A DNA stretch of 64,000 nucleotides from Lachnoclostridium sp. UBA903. GTDB lineage: Bacteria > Bacillota > Clostridia > Lachnospirales > Lachnospiraceae. Shown one piece after another: positions 44,665 to 52,584 of the stretch. The translations under genes and the position numbers were made by a program. The notes under the pieces were generated by a model that saw only the letters and a list, made by a program, of their open reading frames with translations, had not been told where the DNA came from and ran no database searches. Within the stretch, counting starts at the first letter, position 1, and each line of letters opens with the position of its first letter. The stretch lies in NCBI GenBank assembly GCA_002294045.1, contig DBEP01000114.1, positions 41,685 through 105,684 of the forward strand. The letters run 5' to 3'.

Positions 44665-45465
44665 TTATTCTCCTATATACTGGCCTACGATTTCATCATA
44701 AGTACCATTTTCTTTAAGCTTTTTAAGCCCGTCGTTGAACATCTTTAAAAGTTCCTGGTTTTCCCCTTTTTTAACTGCAAAACCATAATCAACGGTATAT
44801 AATTTTTCTCCGGCTATCCTTAGCTTTGAATCACCGTCTACCTTGATTTTATAAGCAATAACAGGATAATCTTCTAATAAGAAATCGGAATTACCATTTT
44901 CAACATCTAAGAACATGGTTGGTGAATCATCAAAATAATTTAATTTCAAATCGTATTTATCAGCATTATCTTCCGCAAATTGAGAACCTGCGGTTCCTTT
45001 CTTGATGGAAGCTGCTTTTCCTGTCAAATCCGCTTCTCCGTTAATATCCGTATTTTGGGCATTAACAACTAAGGAGAGACCGGATTCGAAGTAACCGTCG
45101 GAAAAATCCAGGGATTGCTTTCTTTCCTCTGTTATACTCATACCGGCAATGGCTCCGTCAAGCTGTCTGGAAGTAATACCCGGAATAACAGCGCTGAAAT
45201 CCATTGGTTTCAGTTCGTATTTAAAGCCTTCGGTTTCTGCAATGGCATCTAAAAGCTCCACATCAATTCCTTTATAGGTACCATTTTCTTCAAAAGAAAA
45301 TGGAGCATATTTTGCATCGCAGGCAATGAGATATACTATATCTTTTGAGGACGTATCTGCCGTGTTATTACCGGCAGTTTGTTCATTTTTTGTACCGCAT
45401 CCTGTAAGTGCTCCCATAGCAAGTAATAAAGTACATGTAAGTGCAATAATCATTTTCCTTTTCAT
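44665..45465 (-). CDS. Amino-acid ABC transporter substrate-binding lipoprotein (family 3)
   Basis: The 266-residue protein has a lipoprotein signal peptide ending in GALTGC and a family 3 periplasmic-binding fold (YAPFSFEENGTYKGIDVELL; IAGMSITEERKQSLDFS). I placed the start at 45465, seven bases after AAAGGAG, since the ATG two codons earlier abuts the ribosome site. The downstream asparaginase suggests an asparagine, glutamine or aspartate ligand, which is an inference. Confidence 0.93.
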   Translation of the reverse strand: MKRKMIIALTCTLLLAMGALTGCGTKNEQTAGNNTADTSSKDIVYLIACDAKYAPFSFEENGTYKGIDVELLDAIAETEGFKYELKPMDFSAVIPGITSRQLDGAIAGMSITEERKQSLDFSDGYFESGLSLVVNAQNTDINGEADLTGKAASIKKGTAGSQFAEDNADKYDLKLNYFDDSPTMFLDVENGNSDFLLEDYPVIAYKIKVDGDSKLRIAGEKLYTVDYGFAVKKGENQELLKMFNDGLKKLKENGTYDEIVGQYIGE

Positions 45466-45499
45466 AATCATTCTCCTTTTATTAATAATTTTAAAACCT

Positions 45500-46162
45500 T
45501 TAACTGTTCCAGATATTGGAGTTACGCAGGCGTATCCTCTCTTCTAAGCTGTAGATGTGAAGGTCCAATAAATTTTCCGTTTTTTCAGCATTCCGGCTCA
45601 TTAATGCCCTGGCTATTTCAGAGTGGGCAACTTTTTCCTCAGGAAAGGTAAGATAATAAGTATCCTGCATTCGTATGCGGGTAAGGCTTTCCATAACCTG
45701 GCCGTACATCTGTGTTAATTGGGAGTTATGTGAGGCCTTCACAATTGCCATATGAAATATATCGTTGAGATGGTTGAATTGTAACAATTCCTCCCGGCTT
45801 ATCTTTTCCGGAAATTGATCCGCCAGGCTGCATATATTCTCTAATTCCTTATCGCCTGCATTTAAGATTGCCAGTCTGGCGGCAGCCTTTTCAAAGATAA
45901 TACGCATCTCAAGAGATTCTTTTATATCCCTTCCGGTGACAGGTTTAACCAGATATCCTTTTCTGGGAATAGAGATTAAGTATCCTTTACTCTCCAATGT
46001 GCCCAGTGCATCTCTGATAGGAGTCTTACTTACCTGGTATTTGCCTGCTAATTCAGCCAAAGTAAGAAATTCTCCATCCGTAATAGCTCCGTTAAGAATA
46101 TCGGTTTTGATTTTTTGATAAATTTCTTTTGAATAAGACTCTTCAATCGTATTTAAACCCAA
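45500..46162 (-). CDS. GntR-family (FadR/FCD) transcriptional regulator
   Basis: A TTG at 46162, ten bases after AGGAGG, gives 220 residues. The N-terminal winged helix (about 5-70; LAELAGKYQVSKTPIRDALG) is followed by an all-helical FCD ligand-binding domain with the metal-type histidines (FNHLNDIFHMAIV, HSEIARAL). FCD regulators sense carboxylic acids such as amino or keto acids. It is the first gene of the transporter/asparaginase operon and probably regulates it. Codons further upstream in the same frame run through the leader terminator and are not likely to be translated as part of this protein. Confidence 0.88.
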   Translation of the reverse strand: MGLNTIEESYSKEIYQKIKTDILNGAITDGEFLTLAELAGKYQVSKTPIRDALGTLESKGYLISIPRKGYLVKPVTGRDIKESLEMRIIFEKAAARLAILNAGDKELENICSLADQFPEKISREELLQFNHLNDIFHMAIVKASHNSQLTQMYGQVMESLTRIRMQDTYYLTFPEEKVAHSEIARALMSRNAEKTENLLDLHIYSLEERIRLRNSNIWNS

Positions 46163-46217
46163 TATCAGAACACCTCCTAATATCCTGGTAAAATCCCGCT
46201 GATATATCAGGCGGGAG

Positions 46218-46256
46218 CAAAAAAAAGCGACAGGCACCCATTCATGCACCGTCGCA
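46218..46256 (-). terminator. Leader terminator (attenuator) of the GntR operon
   Basis: On the minus strand GCGACGGTGC pairs with GTGCCTGTCGC, followed by eight T residues. It lies between the promoter and the first gene, so transcription of the whole operon must pass it. Confidence 0.75.
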
Positions 46257-46296
46257 TTTCTATCTATATTTTCTATGCTAGATATTAATATGGTGT

Positions 46297-46325
46297 TGAT
46301 TATATAGTATAGAAAAGTATATGTC
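46297..46325 (-). promoter_or_regulatory. Promoter of the GntR/asparaginase operon
   Basis: On the minus strand TTGACA (46320-46325) and TATAAT (46297-46302) are separated by 17 bases. The spacer contains two TATAC copies ten bases apart, a possible regulator site. Confidence 0.85.
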
Positions 46326-46453
46326 AAGAAATTTTATAATAGATATGTTATTGCTGTGCCGCTGGAGTTTTAACAATTCTATAAAAAAAATTACTAGCTA
46401 GCCTTAGAAATTTTTTTGTATGTCATATCTTAATTTTTTCTTGCAAAAAATGC

Positions 46454-46482
46454 TTGACATAGTTTGACTGCTCTTGTATGAT
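46454..46482 (+). promoter_or_regulatory. Promoter of the PTS EIICB gene
   Basis: TTGACA (46454-46459) and TATGAT (46477-46482) are separated by 17 bases and lie about 60 bases before the antiterminator target. Confidence 0.8.
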
Positions 46483-46540
46483 ATTTTTGTAAGGATTTAA
46501 AAACAATGAGAAATTGTAAGTTATAATTGGATATATAACT

Positions 46541-46569
46541 GGGTTGTGACTGGTTAGGCAGGCAAGACC
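46541..46569 (+). promoter_or_regulatory. BglG/LicT-type ribonucleic antiterminator (RAT), copy 1
   Basis: GGGTTGTGACTG, a five-base loop and GCAGGCAAGACC make the 29-nt target typical of BglG/LicT-family proteins. Its last six bases are also the 5' end of the following terminator stem, so protein binding and termination exclude each other. Confidence 0.9.
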
Positions 46570-46617
46570 AAGCTTTGTGAAATATAAGCCATATTTCACA
46601 AAGTTTGGTCTTTTTTT
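46564..46617 (+). terminator. RAT-controlled terminator, copy 1
   Basis: AAGACCAAGCTTTGTGAAAT (46564-46583) pairs almost perfectly with ATTTCACAAAGTTTGGTCTT, followed by seven T residues. The 240 bases between it and the start codon show no further known element. Confidence 0.92.
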
Positions 46618-46858
46618 CGGTAAACGGGCCCGCGGCCGGAAGAAAGTCGTATATGGATTTTTTCCGGTTTAAAATATAAGCATTACCGTAAGTTTTTGTG
46701 AGAAAAGAGGTGGGATTCCGGACAGTAGAAGGTAAAACAGCCCGGTAATGCACGGACTATAAAATGAAAGGGGACGAAGCGGAGGAAAGTTTATAAGAAA
46801 AATTGGTTTATTTACTATCTAATAACTAATAAGTTAAAACAAAAAGGAGGAAATTATT

Positions 46859-48283
46859 ATGATGAAGTATCTTCAGAGACTGGGGAAATCCTTAATGCTT
46901 CCGGTTGCCGTACTTCCGGTTGCCGGAATTTTAATGGGGCTCGGTTATTGGATCGACCCTGACGGCTGGGGTGCCAATAGCATTGTGGCGGCCTTCCTGG
47001 TTAAAGGAGGCGGGGCTCTTATCGATAATATGGCTTTGCTTTTTGCTATTGGTGTTGCCGTAGGTATGGCTGATGATAAGGAGGGAACTTCCGGTCTTGC
47101 CGGTTTGGTTTCCTGGCTGCTGATGACAACCCTGCTTTCCAGCGGTGCGGTTGCCATGTATACGGGTGCGGAAGCGGACCCGGCCTTTGGTTACATTGAA
47201 AACCAGTTCATAGGTATATTAGCCGGCTTAATCGGTTCCAGCTGCTATAACCGGTTCAAAAATACCAAGTTACCGGATTACCTTTCCTTTTTCAGCGGAA
47301 AAAGAAGCGTTGCCATTGTAACCGCCGGTTTTTCCGTCATAGCAAGTTTGATTTTATTCTTTATATGGCCCGTAGTTTATAATGCATTGGTATCCTTTGG
47401 TATTGCCATAACGGGAACCGGTGCCATTGGAGCCGGTATTTATGCCTTCTTAAACAGGCTTTTGATTCCTATTGGGCTTCATCACGCCCTGAATACCGTA
47501 TTCTGGTTTGATGTGGCCGGTATTAATGACCTGGGTAATTTCTTGGCCGGTAAAGGTGAATTAGGTGTAACGGGCATGTATATGTCCGGGTTCTTCCCGA
47601 TTATGATGTTTGGACTGCCGGGAGGCGCACTGGCTATGTACCATACTGCTAAAACAAACAGGAAAAAGATTGCGGCCGGTTTATTAGGTTCTGCTGCCCT
47701 TTGTTCCTTCCTGACCGGAGTTACGGAGCCTCTGGAATTTTCCTTTATGTTTTTAGCGCCCGTATTATATGTGGTGCATGCATTATTAAGCGGTATTTCG
47801 GCGGTTATTGTAGCCTTACTGCCGGCGAGGGCAGGGTTTAACTTCAGTGCCGGATTAATAGATTTTGTTTTATGCTTCAAATCTCCCATGGCATTGAATC
47901 CGCTATTACTGATTCCCGTTGGAGCTGCATTCAGTGTGGTTTATTATGTTGTATTCCGGCTGATTATAAAGGTATTTAATCTTAAGACACCCGGCAGGGA
48001 AGATGAGGAAGAAGAGGAGCTTAAGATTAGCCTGGCCAACGACGATTATACGGCGGTGGCAGCCATTATATTGGAAGGCCTGGGAGGGAAAGATAATATT
48101 ACCAATGCGGATAATTGCGTTACCAGACTTCGTTTGGAAATCAAGGACTATACCCTGGTAAATGAAAAGAAAATTAAGTCCGCAGGTGTAGCAGGTATTA
48201 TAAGGCCCAGTAAAACCAGCGTCCAGGTAATTGTAGGACCCAAAGTGCAATTTGTAGCAGACGAATTTAAGAAACTTCTGTAA
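46859..48283 (+). CDS. PTS glucose/N-acetylglucosamine-type EIICB
   Basis: This 474-residue permease has about ten membrane helices of the glucose-superfamily EIIC (GKSLMLPVAVLPVAGILMGLG; GLHHALNTVFWF; FLTGVTEPLEFSFMFLAPVLY), then a linker of acidic residues and an EIIB domain with phospho-cysteine C420 in NADNCVTRLRL. The NTVFWF and TEPLE motifs favour a GlcNAc- or glucose-type substrate, but this is not decisive. No EIIA domain is fused; an EIIA gene lies at 63.2 kb under the same kind of RNA switch. AAAAGGAGG precedes the start. Confidence 0.93.
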   Translation: MMKYLQRLGKSLMLPVAVLPVAGILMGLGYWIDPDGWGANSIVAAFLVKGGGALIDNMALLFAIGVAVGMADDKEGTSGLAGLVSWLLMTTLLSSGAVAMYTGAEADPAFGYIENQFIGILAGLIGSSCYNRFKNTKLPDYLSFFSGKRSVAIVTAGFSVIASLILFFIWPVVYNALVSFGIAITGTGAIGAGIYAFLNRLLIPIGLHHALNTVFWFDVAGINDLGNFLAGKGELGVTGMYMSGFFPIMMFGLPGGALAMYHTAKTNRKKIAAGLLGSAALCSFLTGVTEPLEFSFMFLAPVLYVVHALLSGISAVIVALLPARAGFNFSAGLIDFVLCFKSPMALNPLLLIPVGAAFSVVYYVVFRLIIKVFNLKTPGREDEEEEELKISLANDDYTAVAAIILEGLGGKDNITNADNCVTRLRLEIKDYTLVNEKKIKSAGVAGIIRPSKTSVQVIVGPKVQFVADEFKKLL

Positions 48284-48311
48284 TTTAAATATTACATATA
48301 TTAATTTATAT

Positions 48312-48387
48312 TTCCGTGCGAATAAATACCCCTGTAATTTTATTACAAATGCTTCATCAGGTATTATTTGCACGGAACTTTTTTATC
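48312..48387 (+). terminator. Terminator after EIICB
   Basis: TTCCGTGCGAATAAATACC (48312-48330) pairs with GGTATTATTTGCACGGAA (48360-48377), followed by CTTTTTT. Confidence 0.85.
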
Positions 48388-48394
48388 TCATTTC

Positions 48395-48413
48395 ATGGGA
48401 AAGTTCATCCTAT
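48395..48413. repeat. Post-terminator ATGGGA/TCCTAT hairpin repeat
   Basis: ATGGGAAAGTTCATCCTAT followed by GAGACAGAAACGCTCC resembles the module after the TPP terminator (23411-23429). The following 230 bases before the next gene show no further supported element. Confidence 0.5.
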
Positions 48414-48645
48414 GAGACAGAAACGCTCCGCTTTGGAGCTCACTGCGGCGGAAGGGTTTATTTTATTTCCATACTCAGGGAGTTGGAAGAAGCGGTGTTT
48501 ATAGACATAACAGCCTTTAAATCTTTATGAAGATTATTGCCCCGATCAGTTTGCCCGTACTGGCATCTTGTGCTATAGTAAACTTAAAATTTGTATGGAG
48601 TGAATTTTTATTTACAAACGTATTCAATTTTAAGGGAGCGTTAAT

Positions 48646-49449
48646 ATGGACCACATAAAAGCAGATTATCATGTACACAGCAGCATTTCGCCGGATGGCA
48701 ACGTACCGATGGATGAAATGTGTAAAGCGGCCTGGGAAAAGGGAATAAAAGAAGTCGTATTTACAGACCATTATGAATTTTATTTACCTGGTATGAAGTC
48801 CGAGTATTTTCACGAAGAATACATTAAGTCATATTTTAAGGAGCTGGAAAAATGCCGGCATTTGTATGACGGAAAGCTGCTGTTAAAAGGCGGAATGGAA
48901 TTCGGACAGTCTTATCTGGAAAGGGATACGGTAAAACGTTTTATAAAAAATTACCCTTTTGATTATATTATCGGTTCCGTACATAAGCTTAATAACGTGG
49001 ATTTAGAAAAAATGGAATATCGGGAAGATAACATACATGACATAGCAGACCGGTACTATGAGGAACTGTTAAAGCTGGCCCGGTGGGGCGAGTTTGACTG
49101 TATGGGCCACCTGGATTTATTCAAGAGGCATGCCAGAAGGCATGGATTTTCCGATGAGTATGAGAGACACGAAGAAACCATACGTGAAATCCTCAAATAT
49201 ATTATTGAACGGGGCAAGGGAATTGAGCTTAATACTTCCGGAATCAGACAGGAAGCAAGGGAGGCCATGCCGTCGTCAGCTATTCTTAAAATGTACGGGG
49301 AACTGGGCGGAGAGATTATTACCGTGGGCTCGGATGCCCACAAAGCTCAGGATGTGGGAGCGGATTTTGAAACCGCTTATGAAATGCTTAATCAGGCGGG
49401 ATTTAACCGTATTGCCTGTTATGAAAGACATAAAGTCGTAAGGCAATAA
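48646..49449 (+). CDS. PHP-domain phosphatase (histidinol-phosphatase HisK/HisJ type)
   Basis: The 267-residue protein carries the PHP metal-binding motifs DYHVHSS, FTDHYEF, HLDLFKRH and GSDAHKAQDVG in the family order. Members dephosphorylate histidinol phosphate or other phosphomonoesters using a trinuclear metal centre. No other histidine genes are near, so the name is provisional. AAGGGAG precedes the start. Confidence 0.85.
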   Translation: MDHIKADYHVHSSISPDGNVPMDEMCKAAWEKGIKEVVFTDHYEFYLPGMKSEYFHEEYIKSYFKELEKCRHLYDGKLLLKGGMEFGQSYLERDTVKRFIKNYPFDYIIGSVHKLNNVDLEKMEYREDNIHDIADRYYEELLKLARWGEFDCMGHLDLFKRHARRHGFSDEYERHEETIREILKYIIERGKGIELNTSGIRQEAREAMPSSAILKMYGELGGEIITVGSDAHKAQDVGADFETAYEMLNQAGFNRIACYERHKVVRQ

Positions 49450-49546
49450 CAAGAAAGTATCCCGCCTGTAAAGTAAATTCTGCGCGGCGCTTTGCCGCTT
49501 TGCAGCATATAGCCGGTGTATCCGATTAAATGCACCCGCTGAGTCT

Positions 49547-50398
49547 TTAGAAATTAGTAGTATCCGGATCTTTAGTCGGTCCGCAGCATTCTTTCAGACC
49601 GGCAATCAGACTGACATCTTCAGTGGACAGTTCAAAATCAAACACTTCCGCATTTTCCTTAATACGGGCCGGGGTAACTGATTTGGGCAGAGGCAGATAG
49701 CCCATCTGCAGGCTCCAGCGCAGACAGATTTGTGCTATGGATTTATTGTATTTTTCAGAAAGCTGTTTCATTTCCGGAACGTCAAATACCTGCCCGGTTC
49801 CTAATGGGCTGTATGCTTCCAGTAAAATATTGTGTTCCCTGCAGTATTTCGTAACTTCTTCCTGGGTTTCTCCGGGGCATAAGCGAATCTGATTTACCAT
49901 TGGCGCTATCCTGGCTGTTTCCAGAAGAGCTTCAATATGATGGGGCATAAAATTGCTGATACCGATTGCACGTATTTTACCTGCCTCGTACAATTCTTCG
50001 AAAGCCTTCCAGGTTCCGGCATTGGCCTCTTTCCAGTTGTCCCGGAAGCGGATCGGATTGGGCCAGTGAATGAGGTATAAATCTAGATAGCCCATGTCCA
50101 GCTTATGCAGAGTCGTATCAAAAGCTTTCAGGGTTGCTTCATAACCATGATCGGAGTTCTTAAGTTTACTGGTAATAAACAGTTCTTTTCTGGGAACTCC
50201 GCTTATCTTTACGGCTTTACCGACACTTTCTTCGTTGTCATATCCCGCAGCGGTATCGATATGGCGGTATCCGTATTCAATTGCCTGTTTTACTGCGGCT
50301 ACGCCTATATCACCATCAGGAGTCTGCCAGGTTCCGAATCCTATACAGGGAATGGCTGCGCCATTGTGTAGCTGATAAGAATCATTTAAAGATTTCAT
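49547..50398 (-). CDS. Aldo/keto reductase (2,5-diketogluconate reductase type)
   Basis: This 283-residue NADPH-dependent enzyme has GFGTWQTPDG, the catalytic Asp-Tyr pair (DTAAGYDNEESVG), the lysine in FITSKLKNSD, and the LIHWPNPI histidine. The substrate is not predictable. AAGGGGG precedes the start. It is a single-gene unit convergent with the PHP gene. Confidence 0.92.
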   Translation of the reverse strand: MKSLNDSYQLHNGAAIPCIGFGTWQTPDGDIGVAAVKQAIEYGYRHIDTAAGYDNEESVGKAVKISGVPRKELFITSKLKNSDHGYEATLKAFDTTLHKLDMGYLDLYLIHWPNPIRFRDNWKEANAGTWKAFEELYEAGKIRAIGISNFMPHHIEALLETARIAPMVNQIRLCPGETQEEVTKYCREHNILLEAYSPLGTGQVFDVPEMKQLSEKYNKSIAQICLRWSLQMGYLPLPKSVTPARIKENAEVFDFELSTEDVSLIAGLKECCGPTKDPDTTNF

Positions 50399-50551
50399 TT
50401 GTTTAACCCCCTTAGTTTTATATTATATTACAGTTTTGTTATGTAATAACTTTATTATAAGATGTAGAGTTAACTCGAAGTCAAGAAGTTTTTTCATTTT
50501 ATTGGTAAAATGCAAAGGTAAATTCTTGATTGGGTAAGGCAGGGTGCATGA

Positions 50552-50662
50552 AATGTTATTTTAAACTCTGGTGATGAAATTTTCAACCTTTCAGGTATTA
50601 ATATTGAAAATGCAGGAGCAGGCAGCATTGATACATTGGTCCTTACTGATGATTCCAATTAA
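50552..50662 (+). pseudogene. Unidentified coding remnant
   Basis: A 36-codon frame without a start codon reads NVILNSGDEIFNLSGINIEN...GSIDTLVLTDDSN and stops at TAA. The balanced, protein-like composition stands out in this 617-base gap and suggests the last part of a lost gene, perhaps of a surface protein. I do not recognise the family. Confidence 0.25.
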
Positions 50663-50788
50663 GCGCCGGGCGTGGATATATCAATATTATACTTACTCAA
50701 AATGCAGATTGCAGGGGAAACGTAAGCTTTGTGAGATTAAAAAATAAGATTACTTTTTACATTGTTTTAACTTTTTATTCCTAACAAT

Positions 50789-51015
50789 ATGATATAATGA
50801 AGGCGGAATGAGGAATTGGCAAGCTTGCTTGCCAAATCCGATTGGAGCAACAAGATCATGAACACGCTTTTTTGTTCATGATATAATGAAAGCGTAGAGA
50901 GAAATTGCAAGCTAGCTTGTATTTTCCGGTCGTAGCTACAAGAACATGAACGCGTTTTTTGTTCATGATATAACGGAATGAGGAATCCATAAGCCTGCTT
51001 ACGGACTAATAAATC
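50789..51015. repeat. Three tandem units of about 88 nt with paired hairpins
   Basis: Units begin ATGATATAAT/C at 50789, 50878 and 50965. Units 1 and 2 each hold an inverted repeat around a GCAAGC core (TTGGCAAG/CTTGCCAA in unit 1) and a second hairpin of the ATCATGAAC/GTTCATGAT type with a T-rich loop. Unit 3 is shorter and runs into the ribosome site of the UMF1 gene. The units are diverged, not identical. Confidence 0.75.
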
Positions 51016-51033
51016 ATGAAAGAGGGGGTATTG

Positions 51034-52284
51034 ATGAAACTAAGCAGAGAAGAAAGAGCATGGATATTAGTTGATTGCGGCAATTCGGCTTATTCTATGG
51101 CTGTTACGACTGCGCTGCTGCCAATTATATTCAGCATGTTTGAAAATGTAAAAAGCAGTATGGATCTCGGGTATTTTAATTCGCTTGCGAGTATTTTGGT
51201 GGCAATTCTAAGTCCTATTTTAGGTACGATTGCAGATTATAAGGATAAGAAGAAACGCTTTTTCGTATTCTTTACATTACTGGGCGTAATTGCAACAACT
51301 GCTCTTGCATTTGTGTCTCCTTCCGGCGGACAATGGCAGCTGCTGGTACTTTTCTTTGTTTTGTCAGCCATAGGTTTTGCAGGTTCCAACATTTTCTATG
51401 ATGCATTTTTAGTGGATGTTTCAAGCAATGAGAGGATGGATAAGGTATCCTCCTTTGGCTTTGCTTTCGGATACATATCCAGTGTTATCCCTTTTGGCAT
51501 AAGTTTGGCATTGATATTCCTTATGGGAATGGACAAAGCAATCGGATATCAGATTGGATTTATTATTACTGCCCTTTGGTGGGGGCTTCTTACATTACCT
51601 ATGATAAGAGATGTGAAACAGAGGCACTATATAGAACCTGAGCCCCGTCCGTTGCTCAGCAGTTTTAAACGGCTGGCCGATACTTTTAAAAATGTAAGAC
51701 AGCATAAAATTGTTTTTATCTTCCTATGTGCATACTTTTTCTACATTGATGGTGTGGATACAATCATCAAAATGGTGGTACCCTATGCTACTTCCGTTTT
51801 AGGTGACGATGCCCTCGACACGTTCACTTTGCTTGGAATCTTGTTGATTATACAGATTATTGCATTTCCCTGTGCGATTCTGTATGGCAGCCTGGCAAAA
51901 AGGTTTTCAGCCGGAACGATGATCAGTGCCGGTATTGTTACCTATATCATTTCCTGCGTGGCTGCATATTTTATATCTTCTGTATGGCATATTTTTATAC
52001 TGGGTGCTATGATTGGCTCTGCCCAGGGAGGAATTCAGGCACTCAGCAGGTCGTACTATGCGAAGATTGTTCCCAAGGAAAAATCGAATGAATTTTTTGG
52101 CTTTTATAATATCTTTGGTAAATTCTCGGCTATTGTGGGACCTGCGATAATGTCCTTTACAACAGCAATTACCGGCGATGCCAGATGGAGCATATTAAGT
52201 ATTATTCCGCTATTTATTATTGGATTTATTATTTTTATCACCCTGCCTAAGGAGCAGCAGCCCAATGCTGAAATCGTGAGGTAA
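51034..52284 (+). CDS. UMF1-family MFS transporter
   Basis: The 416-residue protein has about 12 membrane helices and begins LSREERAWILVDCGNSAYSM, the characteristic opening of UMF1 (Atg22-like) permeases. The family is thought to export or import amino acids or other small molecules, with few proven substrates. I chose the ATG at 51034 because GAGGGGG precedes it by six bases. Confidence 0.9.
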   Translation: MKLSREERAWILVDCGNSAYSMAVTTALLPIIFSMFENVKSSMDLGYFNSLASILVAILSPILGTIADYKDKKKRFFVFFTLLGVIATTALAFVSPSGGQWQLLVLFFVLSAIGFAGSNIFYDAFLVDVSSNERMDKVSSFGFAFGYISSVIPFGISLALIFLMGMDKAIGYQIGFIITALWWGLLTLPMIRDVKQRHYIEPEPRPLLSSFKRLADTFKNVRQHKIVFIFLCAYFFYIDGVDTIIKMVVPYATSVLGDDALDTFTLLGILLIIQIIAFPCAILYGSLAKRFSAGTMISAGIVTYIISCVAAYFISSVWHIFILGAMIGSAQGGIQALSRSYYAKIVPKEKSNEFFGFYNIFGKFSAIVGPAIMSFTTAITGDARWSILSIIPLFIIGFIIFITLPKEQQPNAEIVR

Positions 52285-52290
52285 GAAAGA

Positions 52291-52422
52291 ATGGAAACAG
52301 AAAAATCAGAACGTTTGGCGGTCATCCCCTATGATGCATTTTCTATAAGTTGGGAAAAGGAAGGTAAATTTCCGGATATCTCCAAGGTGATAAAAATGGC
52401 AGGTGCATATTATCTGACATGA
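52291..52422 (+). CDS. Small ORF of 43 codons after the UMF1 gene
   Basis: The frame starts six bases after the UMF1 stop with GAGGTAAGAAAG as ribosome site and reads METEKSERLAVIPYDAFSIS onward to 43 residues. The following terminator stem begins inside its last codons. It may be a small coupled protein or the truncated start of a lost gene. I do not recognise it. Confidence 0.35.
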   Translation: METEKSERLAVIPYDAFSISWEKEGKFPDISKVIKMAGAYYLT

Positions 52423-52442
52423 TGATGCATCCGCCATTTTTC
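52392..52442 (+). terminator. Terminator after the UMF1 unit
   Basis: AAAAATGGCAGGTGCAT (52392-52408) pairs with ATGCATCCGCCATTTTT (52425-52441), giving a stem with one mismatch around a 16-base loop. Confidence 0.75.
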
Positions 52443-52489
52443 ATGTCCTTTTTAAAGTGAAAGAAATGGTAATATAAACTATATCCCCC

Positions 52490-52580
52490 AGAGTGTGTTT
52501 GAAAAATGCTTGTGCCGGGCCGGATGCATCACTTTGTAGGGGGCAAGGAGCGGTTTCGGGTGTGTAGTGGTGCTATACGG
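52490..52580. repeat. Single-arm copy of the GTGTTTGAAAAAT element
   Basis: AGAGTGTGTTTGAAAAATGC and the following GGGC, GGATGC, CACTTTGT, GCAAGGAGC and GTAGTGGT blocks match the right arm of the element at 27835-27998 read in reverse. It abuts the 3' end of the P-type ATPase gene. Confidence 0.75.
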
Positions 52581-52584
52581 TATT

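Noticed and set aside
46163..46327. A longer N-terminus for the GntR regulator starting at 46327.
   Set aside because: It would begin upstream of the promoter -35 box and translate through the leader terminator; the TTG at 46162 has the ribosome site.
50789..51015. Tandem repeats considered as a CRISPR array.
   Set aside because: Units are diverged, contain internal palindromes, have no spacer structure, and no cas genes are present.
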